A DNA stretch of 45,356 nucleotides from CBDUQI01 sp965369325. GTDB lineage: Bacteria; Pseudomonadota; Gammaproteobacteria; Steroidobacterales; JBCBZW01. Shown in pieces: positions 42,310-45,356 of this stretch. Made by a program: the position numbers and the translations under genes. How positions within the stretch are numbered: the stretch's first letter is position 1; each line of letters starts with the position of its first letter. The DNA is taken from NCBI GenBank assembly GCA_965369325.1, contig CBDUQI010000017.1, positions 1 to 45,356 on the forward strand, read 5' to 3'. The notes under the pieces are model-generated. The model was not told the DNA's origin. It saw only the letters and a program-made list of their open reading frames with translations, and did no database searches.

Positions 42310-43755
42310 ATGCGCGTTGTTGTTGCTATTGTGCTAACAGGTCTTGTGCCCCTCGCGTCGGCTGCGAGCGAGACGCTGAACTGCGTCATTCTTCCAGACG
42401 AGCAGGTGGAGCTGGGCAGCCCGGTGCCCGGCGTCGTCGAGCATATCAATGTTCGACGCAGCCAGCGCGTCAAAGCCGGTCAGGCGATCGCGAGGCTTGA
42501 ATCCAGCGTCGAGCGAGCCACCGTCGCATTAGCGCACGCACGCGCCTCATCCGATACCGAGATAGAGTTGCGTCGTGTCGAACATGGCTACGAAACACAA
42601 CATCGCAACCGGTTGCACACCTTGCAGGTTCGCCAAGCAGTATCTCCTCAGAGTATGGATGATGCCGAAAGAGCAGCCGAGGCTGCACAGCTCCGGGTGC
42701 GCCTGGCACAGGACCGGCGCCGTGAAGCGGTACTGGATCAGCGTCGTGCCGACGCGGTGCTCGCGCTCAAGACGATTGTAAGCCCGATTGACGGGGTGGT
42801 GTTGCAACTTAACAAACGGGTGGGCGAGTACGTTGAATCCCAGCCTATCGCCCGTATTGCAAGGCTCGATCCACTACGTGTAGAGGTAATTGCCCCGCTG
42901 GCGCTGTTCGGCATTGTACGCGAAGGCATGCAGGTCGCCGTCAGTCCAGAGACCGATTTGGGGCGTGAACGTATTGCCACTGTTAGTGCCGTCGATGCCG
43001 TGGCCGACGCTGGCAGCGGCACGTTCGGTATTCAGCTTTCATTGCCTAATCCGGGTCTCGAACTACCCGCCGGGATCAAGTGTACTGGCCGACTGCTGGC
43101 GCTATCTCAAGTGAAGACACACGAACCGACGCCGACCGAGTCGCGTGCCGTTGAATCGACGGTTCTGATCAGCGGGCGGCACGGCGACCAGGCGAAGCCC
43201 AGACTCGCCGAGGCAGGAGATTCGAGCGCCGCGAGCGCCGCCGAGCCGGCTCCTGCCCCGCATATCCGCGTGCCAGGGATCTGTCTGGCCTTTGGTCCGC
43301 ACGAGTTCGAAAAACAGGCGCAGGACCTGGCGAGCGCAGCGCAGCGTCTGGGTGCGCGAGTGGCGCTTGCGGAAATCGATGCTCACCGCGTGATTGGCTA
43401 CATAGTCGTCACAAAGCCGGCGTCACAACCGCAACTCGACGCCTTGGCCGCCCGTTTCCACGAAGCAGGTGTGGTGGATCTGGCCATCATGGGCAGAGGT
43501 GACTACGCGGGGCGGATCGCCCTTGGTACCTACAATGGCCCGCGCTCGGCCGAGCGGCGACGTTCAACGCTCGCAGCCCTCGGCTTCGACGCCGAGGTGC
43601 TGCCGCGCATGCGCACGCGCAGTGCTTGGCGAGTAGAGGTGCGCTTGCCCGAACAAACAGAGCCAGATGTCGCACTCGCTGCGCTGAAGCGCGAAGTCGG
43701 CACAGCCGTGACACAGCCGGATGCGTGCGCGGCCCTGCGTACGGCTGCAAGGTGA
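42310..43755 (+). CDS. Periplasmic adaptor (HlyD/RND type) with C-terminal SPOR-like domain
   Basis: 481 residues. A signal peptide (MRVVVAIVLTGLVPLASA) makes it periplasmic, unlike its TM-anchored neighbours. A HlyD/RND-adaptor core occupies about 20-265: VELGSPVPGVVEHINVRRSQRVKAGQAIARLES, a helical hairpin with AERAAEAAQLRVRLAQ, TIVSPIDGVVLQLNKRVGEYV, and a beta-barrel end. A low-complexity, Ala/Pro-rich linker (about 270-315) leads to a C-terminal SPOR-like repeat domain (about 317-475: IALGTYNGPRSAERRRSTLAALGFDAEVLP), a fold that binds denuded peptidoglycan. The adaptor may therefore be tied to the cell wall or division site. The ATG at 42310 has TAGGGC upstream. It follows the M50 gene by 136 bp, probably the same operon. 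A small hairpin at 42272-42285 lies between them. Confidence 0.85.
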   Translation: MRVVVAIVLTGLVPLASAASETLNCVILPDEQVELGSPVPGVVEHINVRRSQRVKAGQAIARLESSVERATVALAHARASSDTEIELRRVEHGYETQHRNRLHTLQVRQAVSPQSMDDAERAAEAAQLRVRLAQDRRREAVLDQRRADAVLALKTIVSPIDGVVLQLNKRVGEYVESQPIARIARLDPLRVEVIAPLALFGIVREGMQVAVSPETDLGRERIATVSAVDAVADAGSGTFGIQLSLPNPGLELPAGIKCTGRLLALSQVKTHEPTPTESRAVESTVLISGRHGDQAKPRLAEAGDSSAASAAEPAPAPHIRVPGICLAFGPHEFEKQAQDLASAAQRLGARVALAEIDAHRVIGYIVVTKPASQPQLDALAARFHEAGVVDLAIMGRGDYAGRIALGTYNGPRSAERRRSTLAALGFDAEVLPRMRTRSAWRVEVRLPEQTEPDVALAALKREVGTAVTQPDACAALRTAAR

Positions 43756-43861
43756 ACGTCGTCCTAACCATCTGCGCACGGTCGAAAGGGTCTGGCCAAG
43801 TGGCTGGACCCCGGGTACTGGCAGCGCACCGTCGCAAACTGGCGCCCAAATAGCGCAGCGT

Positions 43862-45356
43862 ATGGCAGGGATGCGACACCGTAAATCATCAGAACACGCT
43901 TACCGGGTTGAGCTGCTCGAACCGCGCTTGCTGCTCGCGGCGGACTGGTTGGCCGGACTTGTTCCTGCCTGGGCAACGGATGCACAACCCGACCCAGCGC
44001 ACAGCCAGCTAGGCGATTACCTGACGGTACGCGATGAGCCGGACCCGGGCGCGGATCCGCGCTCGGCGTTACCTGGCGCTCTGGATCTTGACGCGCTGCT
44101 GGGCCTTCAGAGCATTGCCGATAGTCTTGGCGAACCCGTGCTGCCGGAGACGATAACGGACTCGGCCGACTACGTGCGTCACGAACTGGTTGTCATTGAC
44201 GCGGGCGTCGACGGTTACGAGGAATTGGTCGCGGATTTCGAAGGCCGGAGCGGTGGCGATGTTCACTACGAAGTATACGTACTGGCCTCCGATGCCGATG
44301 GCGTACAGGCAATCACCGCGTTACTTGCCGGTTATAGTGATATCGATGCGGTCCACATTGTTTCCCACGGCGGCGACGGTAGCATTGCGCTGGGCGACGC
44401 ACGACTCGACAGCACAAGCATAGAAGACTATAGCGAGAGCATTGGTGCTTGGTCGGCTGCGTTGGGCGATGACGCCGATCTGCTCATCTATGGCTGCGAT
44501 CTTGCGGCGAGCGACACCGGCCAGGCATTGGTCGGGCGCCTTAGCGCACTGACGCAAGCGGATGTCGCCGCAAGCGTCGACATCACCGGTCAGGCGCTGC
44601 TCGACGGAGACTGGGAGTTGGAATATACGCTGGGTAGCATTGGCAGTGATGTTGCCTTCAGCGAGCAGATTCAAAGCGGTTGGTTCGGCACACTGGCGAC
44701 GTTTACCGTTAACACACTAAACGATACTGTTGATGCCAACCCTGGCGACGGTTTGGCGCTGGATGCCTCTGGTGATACGTCGTTGCGCGCCGCTATCATG
44801 GAGGCCAATGCGCTGGCTGGCGCTGACCAGATCCATTTCGAGATCACTGACGCGCTGGTTAACGGGGCGCACACCATTGTGGTGGGCTCGGGCGGGCTGC
44901 CCGGAATTACTGAAGCTGTCACTATCGATGGCACCACCGACACGGACTACAGCGGCACTCCCATCATTGAGCTGAACGGCGCATCCGCTGGCACTGGGAC
45001 GACGGGGCTATCGATCACGGGCGATGGGACGACAGTAAGCGGTCTGGTGATCAACCGTTTCCAGGGCAATGGCATCGAGATTACCAGCGACAACAACCGT
45101 ATTGAATCAAGCTACATCGGTACCAATGTGGCGGGAAACGCTGATCTGGGCAATAGTCAGTTGGGGATTCGCATCGTCAACGCGAGCGGCAACCACATAG
45201 GCGGCTCCGGTGTGGGTAATTTGGTGTCGGGTAACGGCTTCTCCGGTATTGCGATTGTCGACGCCGGTTCAAACAATAATTTCATCCAGGGCAATCTGAT
45301 TGGGACCGATGCCGCGGGTACTGCGGCGATCGGTAACGGCGACTCCGGTATTGATA
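43862..45356 (+). CDS. LEPR-XLL / DUF4347 / CSLREA beta-helix giant protein, partial
   Basis: The 5' part (498 codons) of a protein that runs off the window. Residues 19-25 are LEPRLLL followed by AAD, the LEPR-XLL N-terminal motif of large repetitive bacterial surface proteins; there is no ordinary signal peptide. Residues about 107-273 form a DUF4347 domain: ELVVIDAGVDGYEEL, YEVYVLASDADGVQAI, DAVHIVSHGGDG (His169), LLIYGCDLAAS (Cys212), DVAASVDITGQALLDGDWELEYTLG. A CSLREA-like segment follows (TFTVNTLNDTVDANPGDG ... TSLRAAIMEANA), then parallel beta-helix repeats (GNHIGGSGVGNLVSGNG, NNNFIQGNLIGTDAAGT). The start is ATG 43862 or ATG 43871; neither has a well-spaced ribosome binding site, and the frame is open upstream without start codons. 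It sits 106 bp after three export-type genes, so it is likely their cargo. Confidence 0.88.
   Translation, partial: MAGMRHRKSSEHAYRVELLEPRLLLAADWLAGLVPAWATDAQPDPAHSQLGDYLTVRDEPDPGADPRSALPGALDLDALLGLQSIADSLGEPVLPETITDSADYVRHELVVIDAGVDGYEELVADFEGRSGGDVHYEVYVLASDADGVQAITALLAGYSDIDAVHIVSHGGDGSIALGDARLDSTSIEDYSESIGAWSAALGDDADLLIYGCDLAASDTGQALVGRLSALTQADVAASVDITGQALLDGDWELEYTLGSIGSDVAFSEQIQSGWFGTLATFTVNTLNDTVDANPGDGLALDASGDTSLRAAIMEANALAGADQIHFEITDALVNGAHTIVVGSGGLPGITEAVTIDGTTDTDYSGTPIIELNGASAGTGTTGLSITGDGTTVSGLVINRFQGNGIEITSDNNRIESSYIGTNVAGNADLGNSQLGIRIVNASGNHIGGSGVGNLVSGNGFSGIAIVDAGSNNNFIQGNLIGTDAAGTAAIGNGDSGID

Noticed and set aside
38239..43755. Ordinary type I secretion or RND efflux operon
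   Set aside because: No ABC ATPase, RND pump or TolC gene is in the window, and the M50 core has a complete zinc site, which efflux systems lack.

Overview
The window reads as chromosomal DNA of a free-living, probably marine or sediment, gammaproteobacterium with moderately high GC. This rests on a TonB-dependent receptor (outer membrane), a VPxPA-type C-terminal sorting signal of the exosortase kind common in Gammaproteobacteria, a GGDEF cyclase, an acyl-CoA degradation cluster and an AGCS amino-acid symporter. I saw no rRNA, tRNA, CRISPR array, transposase or phage gene. The genus assignment is open.

Layout. 254-2576: a six-TM diguanylate cyclase with an intact I-site, facing a secreted tandem DUF302 protein. 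2882-8341 (minus): a 1819-residue secreted protein with nine SdrD/Cna-B-like repeats and a C-terminal thrombospondin-3/dockerin-like tail, ended by a strong terminator. 8847-10109: an MFS transporter. 10436-13504: a 1022-residue secreted protein of alternating Ig-like repeats with the same type of tail. 13532-17033: a small lipoprotein, a membrane HTH-TPR protein and a multi-TM protein. 17441-19729: a CRTAC1/ASPIC-type FG-GAP propeller protein, again with that tail. 19942-28042: a ThuA-like protein, a TetR / enoyl-CoA hydratase / acyl-CoA dehydrogenase cluster, a PYROXD2/phytoene-dehydrogenase-like flavoprotein, an MDR oxidoreductase and a tiny membrane protein missed by ordinary length cut-offs. 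28203-29720: an AGCS Na+/amino-acid symporter. 29834-31966 (minus): a secreted protein with an N-terminal dockerin-like pair, then a cohesin-like domain, then three choice-of-anchor-D-like domains. 32418-33071 (minus): a VPxPA-CTERM protein. 33301-35684: a BlaI repressor with an M56 (BlaR1-like) peptidase fused to nine ankyrin repeats, behind three evenly spaced operator-like palindromes. 35728-37806 (minus): a TonB-dependent receptor. 38239-45356: a GAF-HlyD adaptor, an M50 metalloprotease-HlyD protein with a PqqD/RRE-like N-terminus, a HlyD-SPOR adaptor, and the start of a LEPR-XLL/DUF4347/beta-helix giant surface protein that runs off the window.

Two possible undescribed systems stand out. 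(1) A non-cellulosomal cohesin/dockerin-like set: four secreted proteins within about 29 kb carry dockerin-like modules, and one of them also carries a cohesin-like domain, suggesting calcium-dependent assembly on the cell surface. (2) A dedicated export and processing apparatus for the LEPR-XLL protein: the M50 protein has a leader-recognition-type domain, two further adaptors flank it, and no ATPase is visible. Both rest on reading domains by eye; no database search was run.
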